This document shows positions 22,833 through 33,959 of a stretch of 64,000 nt of DNA, one piece after another (position 1 is the stretch's first letter; every line of letters starts with the position of its first letter). Origin of the DNA: Bryoerythrophyllum caledonicum (lineage: Eukaryota; Streptophyta; Bryopsida; Pottiales; Pottiaceae); contig OZ020517.1 in assembly GCA_963971425.1 (NCBI GenBank), positions 29,406,668 to 29,470,667 on the forward strand, written 5' to 3'. The notes under the pieces were generated by a model that had not been told where the DNA came from, ran no database searches, and saw only the letters and a list, made by a program, of their open reading frames with translations. A program made the translations under genes and the position numbers.

Positions 22833-25664
22833 ATGTCGTCTTCGGAAGGCGACGATGTTCATGTTGACGCTCCCGTGAACCCTGACCTTCCTGAGTTTGA
22901 TGTTATTCCTCGCCGTCTCTGGGTCGGGATGACTGTTTCGCTTCACAATGGTTCGGGTGTTCGCGTTGCGGAGGGGTTGGTTCGCAATGTCCGGTCCAGT
23001 GCAATTCTAGGTTCCTCTGGTCCTCTTGGGGATTCGAATGTTGTAGTATAGGTGTCCAGTACTTTTGTTCTGGAGGAAGCTCCTGATGAGTGGAGGTACT
23101 CGTTTAAGTCGTGGCCTATTCAACAAGTTTTCTTAAACGGTGTGAGTCTCTTCCATCATTGCCTTAGGGACGTTTACAATGTCTGGTTGGTTGAGCGTAA
23201 CAGACCTCTAGGTGGGAGCTCCCGTTCTTACGACAATTCCTCAAGGAATACTCGTCCAACAGTGTCCAGGAATGCTGAATTTCTCATGACCCCTCTTTCC
23301 ATTAACGCAGTTGCGAGCAATAGTTGTTGCAGTGAGAACTGGGTACAACACTATCCTAGAGATAAAATAAAAGTCCTTCGGATGCGCTTGTACTGTGAGA
23401 CCATTGTGCAGTTTAGAAATCATATCAAACTCGACGTTCATAGACAGTTTCATAGAAACTCTTCGGGTAGGAAGGTTGTGACCCTAGAGGGTGTCGACGT
23501 TTGTGCCCATGCTTGGATGAAAATCATGGGTGTAAGTTCGAGTACTTTCTATCGGAATGCGAAGGACGCTGCCGCTTGTCATGCGGCTCAACACCATGGG
23601 AATACCGGTTTGCGTAAGCCTAGAGGTCATACGGTTGTGGCTACTGCCGCTCTTGGAGCCATTCTCGATAGACATGCGGACCACATGCCTCACAAGTCCC
23701 GTGTTCTCCCATCTGGTGAGAAGGCTGTGGCAAAGGTCCTTCCTGCAAGTTTTAAGTGGAAGGATCAGATACCGCTTCTTGATGATCATCTCGCTGATTG
23801 TGGATTGCCGCCAATCTCAACCTCAAGCTTGAGTAAGATTCGGCGAGTGAGCTTTCCTGAGTACTATGCCAAGAGAGGTGGGGACAACTTCGCCCGTTGT
23901 TCTACATGTGACAAATACCAGGATCAGAAGAAGCTTACTCAACCTGGAACACAAGCATCGCTGCTATGGCAAAAGAAGATGCAGGTTCACATCGATTCTG
24001 CCTTCTCACATCGGGACTTGTACTACCTGAACCGATTTCGATCAAAGTCGTCGCCCCAGGAGGTTCTTACCATCATGCATGATAAGATGGATCACTCAAA
24101 GACCGCGTCCCCGGTTTTTTCACATAAAACAAAGCACTTAGATGGGCTTATGAAGTTGCCTCTTGCAATCACAGGCATGCTTGCCCATGGTCATGTGGAC
24201 CAGCGTTACGCCCATTACGGCCTTGATTTATACTCCCATGATGCCAATTACACGGTTGGGTCGTTCGCAAAACTATTGCGTGACTTGGAGGCGCCTCCGA
24301 AGTCATCGTCCCGGCAACTCTTTCCTGAATCTTGCTCTCATCCATTGTATGCGGCCGTGTTACGGGGTGCAGAGATGTGTTTGGATCCATTAGGGCAGAT
24401 TCCTGATATCCCAGTTCCTGGGAGGCCTTTGCCACCAATATTGAACGTGCAAATGGACAATGCTGTTGGTGATAACAAAAATAGATTTGTTTTCTGTTTT
24501 TGGTCTCTTCTTGTTGCAAAACGCATCTTCCGCGAGGTATATGTTAACTTTATGCTAGTTGGTCATACACATGATGATATAGATGCATTATTTGGACGTT
24601 GGAGTATAACACTGAGGAAGGAGAGTTTTCCAACCATTCCTTTGCTCATGAAGTCATTCATGAAAAATGAGAGTGTTCCCACAATCCCGCATCTCATTCA
24701 AGAGGTTCCTGACTTTAAGAAGTTCATTGGGGATATGATTGCGGACGGTGATGAAGCTTTGCAGGGTCATACGAAGGCTCATCAGTTCAAGTTTTATGTG
24801 GACTCAAGTGGTTGTCCGGTAATGAAGTATAAAATCCTTTGCCATGATGAGGATTGGCTTCCTAAGGGAGGAGAAGGTAGTGGCATCAAATTGTGGAAGG
24901 AGGATTGTGAAGGGAGGTCTTTATGGCCTCGCGGAGAACCTGATGCATTGAAGCCTTCTACGATGCGGCATCTCCATGAGGTGGTGAAGGGACTTTCAGG
25001 ATTCATCGATCACTGGGAGCAATCATCGCGGGAGTCTGTTGAAGCCCGTTCGCGTTTTGAGCCGCTATCGTATTATTGGCGCGATGTTAGAGATGCTCTG
25101 ATACTTCCAATGGATACACCGATATCATTGGAAGACGGCTTTTGGCCAACGACGCGAATTGCCCATGCCATTGAAGATGAGTTCTCAGCGGAAGGTGAGG
25201 TTCGTGAGGAGTACCGTGAAGATGAGCATTTTGTTGGCCAGAGACGCGATCGTCCACCTCCTTCTTTTAGAGTTGGGCGTGATCTTTTTGCTGGCTATTT
25301 TGTTGCATTGCGGCCTTGTGATGGGGACGAGCGCCCATTTTGGATTGCTCAAGCGATTTCAGATCCTAATTCTAATCCGGATATGCCAAACACCGTGCGT
25401 ATCCAATTCTACCGCCCTATATCGCGCGATCGGGATGTTGTGAAGTTCTACAAAGATTGGGATACTGATAGCAACCTTCGTTGGACAATTGAAAAGGGGA
25501 TAGCCATAACGTGGGAGAGTATCGATTCAATCTTGACAGCATGGAAACCTAGGTCTTCAAAGAGGGATGGAGGTCATGTGCAAGATTCAACTACAAAAAT
25601 TCCGAAGGGGCAAGTAGCGATTATCAAGGCTTCTTTAGAAGCACTTGCCAGGTCCGAGTCGTAG
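22833..25664 (+). pseudogene. RNase H-like (DUF7869-type) transposase candidate, one in-frame TAG
   Basis: One frame runs from ATG 22833 to TAG 25662-25664, 943 codons, broken by TAG at 23049-23051 (codon 73). A GTG after that stop is not a credible eukaryotic start, so I use the upstream ATG. Codons 20-110 (RRLWVGMTVSLHNG ... YSFKSWPIQQVFL) resemble the small beta-rich domain of plant transposon ORFs (DUF8039-like, from memory). A CxxC lies at codons 356-359 (CSTC). RNase H-like motifs follow: MHDKMDHS (D417/D420), QMDNAVGDNKN (D542) and LVGHTHDDIDALFGRW (D581-D584). The GHTH-D-ID motif is typical of the uncharacterised DUF7869 group. The C-terminus (codons ~800-890, YFVALRPCDGDERPFWIAQAI) looks like a chromatin-reader-type beta barrel. 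Function as a transposase is inferred from the acidic residues, size, lack of introns and palindrome arrays on both sides. Confidence 0.7.
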
Positions 25665-25957
25665 TGGACTTAGATCAATGGACTTTCCTTTTCCAAGATT
25701 TTGAATTCTGATGCGTAATACTTCATGTAGTATGGTTAGATCCATTGGTGCTGAGATTATAGACATTTGTATGACTATTATATGTGATGCCAATGATTGC
25801 TATGAAATATTCTCTCCATTATTTTTGCGTTTCGGTGATATTTTGCAGTATGTTTTATTTTCTTTTTAAAATAACAATATGATAAATTGCTTCTAATCTT
25901 GAAACCAATAATACCAGTAATTGTCTTCATGGTGAATGATAGAAAGTAGATGTTGAG

Positions 25958-26260
25958 TCGCACTTTAGCTCTAGTGGAGCTAAAGTGTGAGCAAATCTTC
26001 TTATTTAGTTCATTGTACTTAGTAATGGTTCGCACTTTAGGTCAAGTGGAGCTAAAGTGTGTGGAATTGCCTTTTTGAGTTCATTGCACCTCTAAGTGAT
26101 GGGGACACTTTAGTTCGAAGAGAGGTAGTGTGTATGCAATTTTTTTCCCACTTCTGAGCACCATCATTTGAAACTCGTTATATATTTTTAGCCAATGTGT
26201 ATTCCACAAGGAGAATTGAAATTCTTTTAAATAAAAAAAGGCTCATCAAAATGTGTTTAG
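25958..26260. repeat. ~72-bp palindrome array with conserved flank, copy 2 of the putative transposon end
   Basis: Units start at 25961, 26033 and 26106 with cores CACTTTAGCTC-TAGTG-GAGCTAAAGTG, CACTTTAGGTC-AAGTG-GAGCTAAAGTG and a decayed third. Spacers share TTTAGTTCATTGCACC-TAAGTGATGG with the 19840 locus. The following ~120 bp also match that locus. It lies 0.3 kb after the transposase candidate. A last decayed relative is ATTTAGCTCACTTTTAGCTAAAT at about 26293. Confidence 0.7.
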
Positions 26261-26604
26261 CTAATTCTCTTACAAGTGGATATTTGTCCGTCATTTAGCT
26301 CACTTTTAGCTAAATTGGAGCATGGTGTTAATCCGGGTTAATAGGATCGAGTGTGAATATTTAGCTATTCATATTCAATGAACACATGTGGTATAAAAGA
26401 AGTGTCGACTAATGTGTTCTTCTTTTCAATATTATAGTTAGATTCATAATGCAATGTTATCCGTAGTACTTATTTTACTAGGGGTTTTTGTAGAAAACAT
26501 GACCTCCCAATTTAATGGAAACTCATATCCCTCCATATTGTAGAAATTAGATGTGCACTTTAGCTCTTATGATCTACATGTGTTAATTTGGGAGTTGCTA
26601 AATC

Positions 26605-27262
26605 TCCCAATATAACGAATATGGTGTTTATTCGCTACGTCTTTGCATCTTAGGCAACGTAAAGGTTGTTGAGGTTGCCAATGCACGAATCGATGGATTT
26701 TCAACAATCCAACATTTGCAAGTTCACCTACGGGATCAACCATAAGTGACATATCATGCAAACAAAAATTTGGCGGACATTCCTAACACAAATTGAGCTA
26801 GGAAGACAACTTTGATAGAGTGTTTTGAGTCAAATGAGACAATTCTGTTTGTGGGGGAGATGTTGCATGTGGATTATTCTTCTTGCTTTATAGGGCAACC
26901 AGAGAAGAAATGGGTAATACAAAGGAAGGTACTTGCAACAGAGCATCTCTACATTGTTAATCCATTGGCAGATAAGAGATACTTCCTCCCGACACTTTTG
27001 ACGGTGGTGAATGGTGCCACATCTTTTCTAGACTTGCATATTTTTTAAGGTGTTGTCTTTGTCACTTCAAGGTTGCCTGTGTTGCATGTGGAATCTATAA
27101 GAGCAATGAAGAGTAGGAACAATGACTATGTGAAGCTTCAATGATGCAATGAGGCTCTTAACTACATTTAGCTTTTGTAATTATCTTGAGGAATGGACCA
27201 CCGGTAGATCCACAACAACTATGGGATAGTTTCATGACAGTTTATTGAATGACTACGGATAT
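26605..27262 (+). pseudogene. Helitron helicase remnant
   Basis: Several frames read parts of the Helitron helicase (Pif1-like): RYVFAS and RLLRLPMHESMDFQQS at 26630-26715 (compare the usual RY-SASEA-WR-FGFP-H pattern), then KKWVIQRKVLATEHLYIVNP and KRYFLPTLLTVVNGATSF (26900-27030, matching the GERYYLR-LL--V-GATSFEDL block), then FVIILRNGPPVDPQQLWDSF at 27174-27233. Many stops and frameshifts separate them. No Rep domain or CTRR end was seen. The identification rests on the order and spacing of these blocks. Confidence 0.7.
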
Positions 27263-28011
27263 TAATTCTAGCACAATGGAGTGGAGCCATCATCGGAGGA
27301 GTAGATTTACACTCTTGCATTAAACATGATTGTTTAACTATTTGCAACATTTGAGAAGTTGTTGATAGTTAATTCAGTGATTGCGGACATCAAGTACTTT
27401 TCTGCAAGTTGGTTTTCACCTGACCAAGGATGTTTTCTTAAGCGGACAAGTGTATGTTGCATTTCCCACACAACAATTCTCGAAAAGTTTTGATGCTTTT
27501 GGAAGGAAAATCACATAGAGATGACAAGATAATGCAAAATGTTGTTTACAACAAATCATTCTGGTAATCCCATTTTTTGGTCGATTTGATTCTCCAATAA
27601 CTTAAACTTTACAAGTTTTATGTCACCAAGGACTGCCTTAGACCTGTTGGGGATGACAAATATCTATGCTTATATAAATAACTAGTTTTAATAACCCAGC
27701 ACGTCTGTGCCAGCCACTATATGATGCATCTCACAGGATCCAAGAATACTTCAATTCCAAAATTACATCAAATTTGTACATCTCACCAAATAAACATTAT
27801 CCTTAAAAACACACATCATCATATAATTTAGAAACTAAAATTACATTGATGAAGCACAAAATAAAAATTAGTGATGTGACCATGCATCAAATCATTTTAG
27901 AGGGTTTCTAGTCTGCAAATACTATACCGTACAATACAATGTAAAATGTAACAGTGTGGCCGCCTGGAGATAGAAGCTACTCAGGTCTGAAACTCACTCA
28001 TAACTACGAAA
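27263..28011. other. No gene seen; probable 3' flank of the P450 gene
   Basis: AT-rich DNA with no convincing frame. The last few hundred bases are presumably the 3' untranslated region of the minus-strand P450. Confidence 0.5.
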
Positions 28012-28708
28012 TCATGAAGCATTTGAGACGGAGTACAGTGAGGCGGAAGGGCGCAGGACAATTTGAAGCAGCAATGGCGTCTCGGGTCGGACACTGATAC
28101 TATCCCTGCCTTCCTCGACGCCCAGCGCAGTACCGGCTGAAAATTCAAACGCATGAACAAAGGACCCCACAAATGTCGACAACGATCTCATGGCCAGTGC
28201 CCGCCCTGGACATATCCTGAATTTATCACACAAAACAGCTTACATAGTTCAATATAACATCCCTGCTTACATAGTTCAGTAAACTCATCAAAGAGGAGTT
28301 GGAGTGGACATGTTTTACCTCCTTCCAGCTCCAAATGGAATGAACTGGAAATGCGTCCCATTCACGCTCACGTCCGAGCCAAGGAACCTGTCCGGGTTGA
28401 AAACCAATGCGTCGTCTCCCCAGGCCTTCACATCTCGATGGATCGCCCAGATGTTCGTAATCACCGGTGTTTCTGCCGGTAAGTGGAATCCCGCCAGCGT
28501 TGCCTCTTCCACGTTACAATGCGGAAAACCAAGAACAGCCGGTGCATGCAGACGCAAAGCCTCCTTCACAACAGCCTGCACCAAGACTCGTGAGCTCAGC
28601 AACGATCAAGTACAATGTATTTCAATTCAAAAAGAGACATCCTGTCTTCTCTGAACCCGATTTGAAGAGGACCTGGAGATATGGCAACTGAGCCGCTTCA
28701 GCCTCTTC
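28012..28708 (-). pseudogene. Cytochrome P450, 3' part (K-helix, heme-binding exons), separated by copia insertion
   Basis: The minus strand carries the end of a P450. From the insertion point at 28708 the exon continues to AQLPYLQ and a GT donor (exon end 28673). An exon at 28575-28319 (after TGCAG) encodes AVVKEALRLHAPAVLGF with the ExxR motif, the FNPDRF meander and the first half of the heme loop, FIPFGAGRR. A 102-bp intron (28318-28217, GTAAAA...TTCAG) splits the heme signature, and the last exon (28216-28012) starts with ICPGRALAMRSL. Joined, this gives FGAGRRICPG, matching FxxGxRxCxG with the cysteine heme ligand. The reading frame is intact across these splices. Microsomal monooxygenase; substrate and CYP family cannot be assigned by eye. 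The gene cannot be expressed normally because of the insertion. Confidence 0.9.
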
Positions 28709-28896
28709 TGTTGAAAGTTCTCTGCTCTCGACCCTCGTCATTCATCCTTCTTAACAGTTTCTCATCCTCGCTCTCCGACCTTTCATCCTCTCTGTCTGTG
28801 TTGACAGACTCCTGTGTATATATCATGATTCTGCACCTTGTCGACACAGCGCACTTGCGCTGCTGCGCTTGTTAGCCTAGATCTAGTATTTCTACA
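28709..28896 (+). repeat. 5' LTR of the copia element
   Basis: TGTTGAAAGTTCTCTG ... ATTTCTACA, 188 bp. It holds TGTATATATCATG as a likely TATA region. Compared with the 3' LTR it has 7 extra bases near 28750. Confidence 0.95.
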
Positions 28897-28908
28897 TGGT
28901 ATCAGAGC
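28897..28908 (+). other. Primer-binding site
   Basis: TGGTATCAGAGC directly after the 5' LTR is complementary to the 3' end of initiator methionine tRNA, the usual Ty1/copia primer in plants. Confidence 0.95.
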
Positions 28909-29026
28909 GAGCGGCTTAGACTAGTTAGATTAGATCAGATCCTCACAAGAGAATAGGAAGAGAGAAACAGGTGGTGATCTACTGGATCTGAGTTGCACAG
29001 TAGAGACAAAGTTGAAACGGTAGGCA

Positions 29027-32000
29027 ATGCCACCAAAGTTGATAGTAGATCTGTCTAGAGGAAACGAGGAGTTAGTGAGCAGATCAGGCGAAGTTGAACC
29101 AAACATAGTACCCTACATGGCTAGATCTGAAAGCAAGATGGTAGAAAGCTCAATGGTGAGGGAGGGAGAGAAACAGATAGGTACCAAAAATTACTACATA
29201 TGGAGCCTGAAGATGAAGGCCATTTTGAGAGGAGAAGGGATGTGGCCCCTCATTGAAACTGAGCAGAACCCAACAGTCTTCCCAGTTGTTCTTGATCACG
29301 AGGAGCTATCGAGAGCACAATTTCTGAGAAGAACATTCTTAGCTTGCAGATTGATCTTGTTGTCTGTCGCTGATGATCTGGTGGATACTGTTGCAGAACA
29401 TACGGATCCTGCAAAGATTTGGGCGGCCCTGAAGGAGCAATTTTCGTCAGGAGACAAGGCCACGATCCTATCACTAGTAGGAGAGATCTCAACCCTGAAG
29501 ATGATCGAAGGCGGATCTGTCATCGACTTCATGAAGAAGGCGAGAGAATTGCGAAACCGGTTGATCAGTATGGGGCATCCACTTGACGAGCAGCATTTGA
29601 ATCAGATCATTTTGAACGGCTTACCACGCTCATATGATGGAACTGTGCAGTTTTTGACGAACCTAGAAGGCGATCTGACCTTCTCAAAATTGAGCTCGAA
29701 GTTGACGTCTGAGTATAACCGACGTCGCCAACGAGATCAGCTTCAAGGGGAAGATGAAGCGCTCGTGACAACCTACGGAAGAGGAGCGGCCTACGCACAA
29801 GACCAGCGGGGAAGAGGCCGCAACACCTGGATGCGAGGGAGGGGATCATACGGGCTGCGACCTCCAATCTGGCCAGGCGGATACCGACATGCTGCCCCAG
29901 GCAGGCACGGTTATCAATACCATCCAACCCAATATCAACCTACGACAACATACGGCAGACCAAGTGGACCTGTGATGAACCAAAGGCCGCCACCGATATG
30001 CTACCGGTGTGGAAAACCAGGCCACATAGCACGCAACTGCAAGGAGATGCCACACAACCAGCATGAAGGTACTCAATATGCAAATGCTGCAGAGATGATT
30101 GATGAGTATCATTACGATCATAATTATCATTATGACCCATATTATCATGGGAACAACCCGTGGTACGTCGATAGTGGTGCTACCGCACACATAGCATCTG
30201 ACGTTTCCAAACTTGACTATCCACCTAGTTCATCTAGCTATCACCATGTTGTCAAAACTGGGGGAGGTGAAACTCACACTGTTGAGGGAACTGGCTCTTC
30301 CACACTTCACACCAATACAGGAGAAATAAAGTTAGATAATGTGCGCTATGTCCCGAGTATGAAGAAGAATCTTCTATCTGTAGGATCCATTGCCGATACT
30401 GGTCACATTGTTATTTTTGATAGCTCACACTGCTGGATCTTCAAAGACCACCAAGTGATCTCCACGGGCAACAGAGATTCTTCAAATGGACTATTATTTT
30501 CAAGAAGCTGCAGAAGAAGCCCTGGCTGTAGACGACACCAACATTGCAGATTTATGGCATCGCCGTCTTGGACACATAAGTTACTCAGGTTTGAGCTTCC
30601 TCTCAAAATCTCAATACATAGAAGGAATGCCTGCTTTAGACGTCAATTATCAAATATGTGCATGTTGTCTTGCGGGTAGACAACATAGAGAAAGGTTTCC
30701 GAAGAAGTCTGAAACACGGGCCTCACGACCTGGAGAGCGTATCCACACGGACGTTATTGGACCATTACAACAACCATCACTGAGCGGATCCCGTTTCATA
30801 CTAGTTTTCACGGACGACTTCTCGCGCAAGAGCTGGACGTACTTTCTTAAACATAAAAGCGAAACTTTCGAAAAATTCTGTGCATTCAAACAGAAACTTG
30901 AAGTTGAGACAGGCAATCCAGTGAGAGTACTGAGATCGGACCGTGGTGGAGAGTATATGTCTCATCAGTTCCAGCAATATTGTCTTAGAAACGGCATACA
31001 TCGAGAGTTGACTCAAGCTCAAACGCCTCAACAAAATGGAGTGGCCGAACGACGTAATCGAACACTTATGGAGCGAACGAGAAGCATTGCTGCAGAGAGC
31101 AAGTTACCTGTATATCTATGGACAGAAGCAGTATCAATGGCAACTTTTGTCATCAACCGAAGTCCAACTAGGAGCAACTTCGGCATTCCTCCAGAGGCAA
31201 GTTTCACTGGTAAGACCATCGACCTTAAAGATCTCAAAATTTTTGGATGCGTAGCATATATCCATGTACCTGATGCAGACCGAAAGAAACTAGACAGCAA
31301 AACCATCAGAGGAATTTTTTGTGGGTTACGACATGGAATCCAAAGCATATCGTGTATATGAACCACTGCGAAGAAAAATTATTATCTCACGCGATATAGT
31401 TTTTGATGAAAGCAAGGTTGGATTTCATCACCTGGCACAGCCGCAGCCTAACAATCTACCTGGAACTATCATCTCTCTGAGCAACAGTGATCCACTCACT
31501 GCGGCGACATTATTTCCCACACAGCTCACTCAGGTTTTTTCAAACTCCTCTGCCCAAGGACGTGGTCATTGTGTGGATGCACAACATAACGGTGACGAAC
31601 TGCAACACGATCAACCAACATCGACCTCGTCAACTTCTGGTACCAACTTTGACTGCGGGAGATTGACGAGCTGCAGTGCATCACTACCCACGTCCACATT
31701 AGCGACAGCTGGACTTGGCCAGCAATCCCCGGGAATCAACGCCGATCTTACACTTCCAGCCAGCGGCGGACCTCAACTAGCGGACCTACACAGGCGGACC
31801 ACAACCGGCGGAACCAGCGGACCCCACCCACGGATACCCGGAACCCCAGCTCTGGATATCAACTGGCCCGGAAGAGCACGGGCGGACATCAACTAGCCTC
31901 AGGCCGAGTCTTCCCCATCTGTCTGTACAGACAGACCGCAGTGAACACCCACGACCTGGACCGCCAGTTGGAACCGACGTCTACGACCCAGACTCCGCCC

Positions 32001-33694
32001 TCCTCCCAGATCATTACGATCAAGACCTCGTCCACCTCCTAGACTGCCCACAGGCTACGACCGCCTCCGACCCAGCACCTGCATCCACATCTCGATACCC
32101 CAAACGTACAAGAACCCCATCGACCAGGCTTCAGAACTATTGGACTCTTGCAACAACAATAGAGGTCGAGCCAACCAGTTATGAGCAAGCCATCTTGCAC
32201 CCTGGCTGGCAGGCCGCCATTCAAAGCGAGATCACCTCCATAATCAAAAACAAGACATGGGATGTCGTCGACAAGCCACATGATAGAAAACCCATTACTG
32301 CAAAGTGGCTTTTCAAAATCAAGAAGCATGGCGACCAAACAAAGTTGAAAGCACGGATTGTGGCACGGGGATTTCAACAACGCGAGGGAGTCGACTACGA
32401 AGATATCTTTGCACCCGTGGTACGTTGGTCAACCATTAGAACTATCATTGCAGTGGCTGCAAAGAATAATTGGCCGTTGCACCAATTAGATGTATGCACT
32501 GCTTTTCTCAATGGTACCTTAAACGAAGATGTGGTGATGGAAATACCTCAAGGCTTCCCATGCGCAGGAAATCCCCTCAAAGTCTGTCATGTCAAACGTG
32601 CACTATATGGTTTAAAGCAAGCACCCAAAGCCTGGTACGCCCGCATAGATGCTTGGCTTATCTCCCAAGGCTTGACACGCAGCCAATATGACCCAAACCT
32701 GTATTTTTCCACGAAAGACGGCAAGCGCACGTTTGTGCTTTTATATGTCGACGACCTACTTATTACAGGAGATGATTTTGATCGCATTGAAAGCCTGAAA
32801 ATCGCACTCAAACGCAAATTCGAGATGACTGACCTTGGAGATGCGGATGTTTATTTAGGAGCCGAAATCAGACGGTGTCGCCGTGGTATCTTCCTCACTC
32901 AAACAAGCTATATACACAAACTCTTGGAAAAATATGGCCTCATTGCGTGCAACCCAACCCAGCTCCCAATGGATCCTAACTCCATCCTCCAAAAAGACAT
33001 GGGCATGCACCCTGTAGACCCAGAGCTGTACCGTTCTTTTGTTGGGAGCTTGATATATCTAACAAACACAAGACCGGACATATGCTATGCAGTTAGCACT
33101 GTTGCCCGCTATATGGCTACGCCACAAATTCCACACCTGCAAGCGGCAAAACGTATTCTTCGCTACCTCCATGGCACATCCGACTTTGGACTCTTCTTCC
33201 CGGCCCACAACCTCGAAACATACCACACCTACACAGACGCAGATTGGGGCCGTGACCTTGACTCACGTAGATCAACTTCCGGTATCCTGCACAAGTTAGG
33301 TGATGCATCAATTTTTTGGTCAAGTAAACTTCAGCCCACAGTCTCCCTTTCCAGTACTGAAGCTGAATACCGCGTCCTAACAGACGCTTCAAAAGATATC
33401 CTTTATTTTCGCAGGCTTCTCAATGAGATTGGAGTCAACATTCAGTCTCCGACTCCTATCCTAACTGACAATGAATCCTCTATCAAACTAGTTGACAACC
33501 CAGTCTTGCATTCGCGAACCAAACATATCGCCATCCAACAACATTTTATCCGTGAAACATCACATGCTGGGCAAGTCCAGGTCATATTCACCCCTACAAC
33601 ATCACAACAGGCAGACTTCTTAACAAAGCCACCAAGCTCTAACAAGTTTCACATCAACCGACAGAGCGTTGGTGTTCTCCAAGTCCCCTCATAA
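29027..33694 (+). pseudogene. gag-pol: Copia gag-pol, frame broken three times
   Basis: ATG 29027 opens gag: a capsid-type domain (RTFLACRLILLSVADDLVDT ... QIILNGLPRSYDG), a zinc knuckle CYRCGKPGHIARNC at about 30000, then protease WYVDSGATAHI (about 30163). The frame shifts near 30495. The next frame carries the GAG-pre-integrase motif LWHRRLGHIS and integrase with D (HTDVIGP), D (SDRGGEY) and E (NGVAERRNRT). It shifts again at the run of six T at 31314-31320, and a third time in a repetitive proline-rich stretch at about 31770-31890. The last frame encodes reverse transcriptase (FAPVVRWSTIRTIIA, catalytic YVDDLLITG at about 32745) and RNase H (YTDADWGRD ... STEAEY), ending at TAA 33694. All catalytic motifs are present; only the frame is damaged. 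Homopolymer errors in assembly are an alternative for at least one break. Confidence 0.93.
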
Positions 33695-33766
33695 ACTCAT
33701 GCCCTCGTCTCCCCTTCTCGCCAATCTCTCTCCCCGTGTCGCCCTTCCTGATCTCTCTACGTCGAG

Positions 33767-33778
33767 AGCAAGGGAGGG
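33767..33778 (+). other. Polypurine tract of the copia element
   Basis: AGCAAGGGAGGG lies immediately before the 3' LTR. Confidence 0.85.
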
Positions 33779-33959
33779 TGTTGAAAGTTCTCTGCTCTCG
33801 ACCCTCGTCATTCATCCTTGTTTCTCATCCTCGCTCTCCGACCTTTCATCCTCTCTGTCTGTGTTGACAGACTCCTGTGTATATATCCTGATTCTGCACC
33901 TTGTCGACACAGCGCACTTGCGCTGCTGCGCTTGTTAGCCTAGGTCTAGTATTTCTACA
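33779..33959 (+). repeat. 3' LTR of the copia element
   Basis: TGTTGAAAG ... TTCTACA, 181 bp, nearly identical to 28709-28896, followed by the target duplication TCTTC. Confidence 0.95.

Larger units (their letters stand above)
28709..33959 (+). mobile_element. Ty1/copia retrotransposon, complete structure, 5,251 bp, inserted in a P450 exon
   Basis: Bounded by direct LTRs (188 and 181 bp) and a perfect 5-bp target duplication TCTTC (28704-28708 and 33960-33964). A primer-binding site, gag-pol and polypurine tract are all present. The two LTRs differ by one 7-bp indel and only a few substitutions, so insertion was recent. The integrase-before-RT order defines Ty1/copia. The insertion lies in P450 coding sequence, in opposite orientation to that gene. 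The gag-pol frame has three frame changes, so this copy is probably not autonomous. Confidence 0.96.

Noticed and set aside
23052..25664. Start of the transposase candidate at the GTG following the in-frame TAG
   Set aside because: GTG initiation is not credible in a plant nuclear gene, and the frame upstream of the TAG has coding character and an ATG at 22833.
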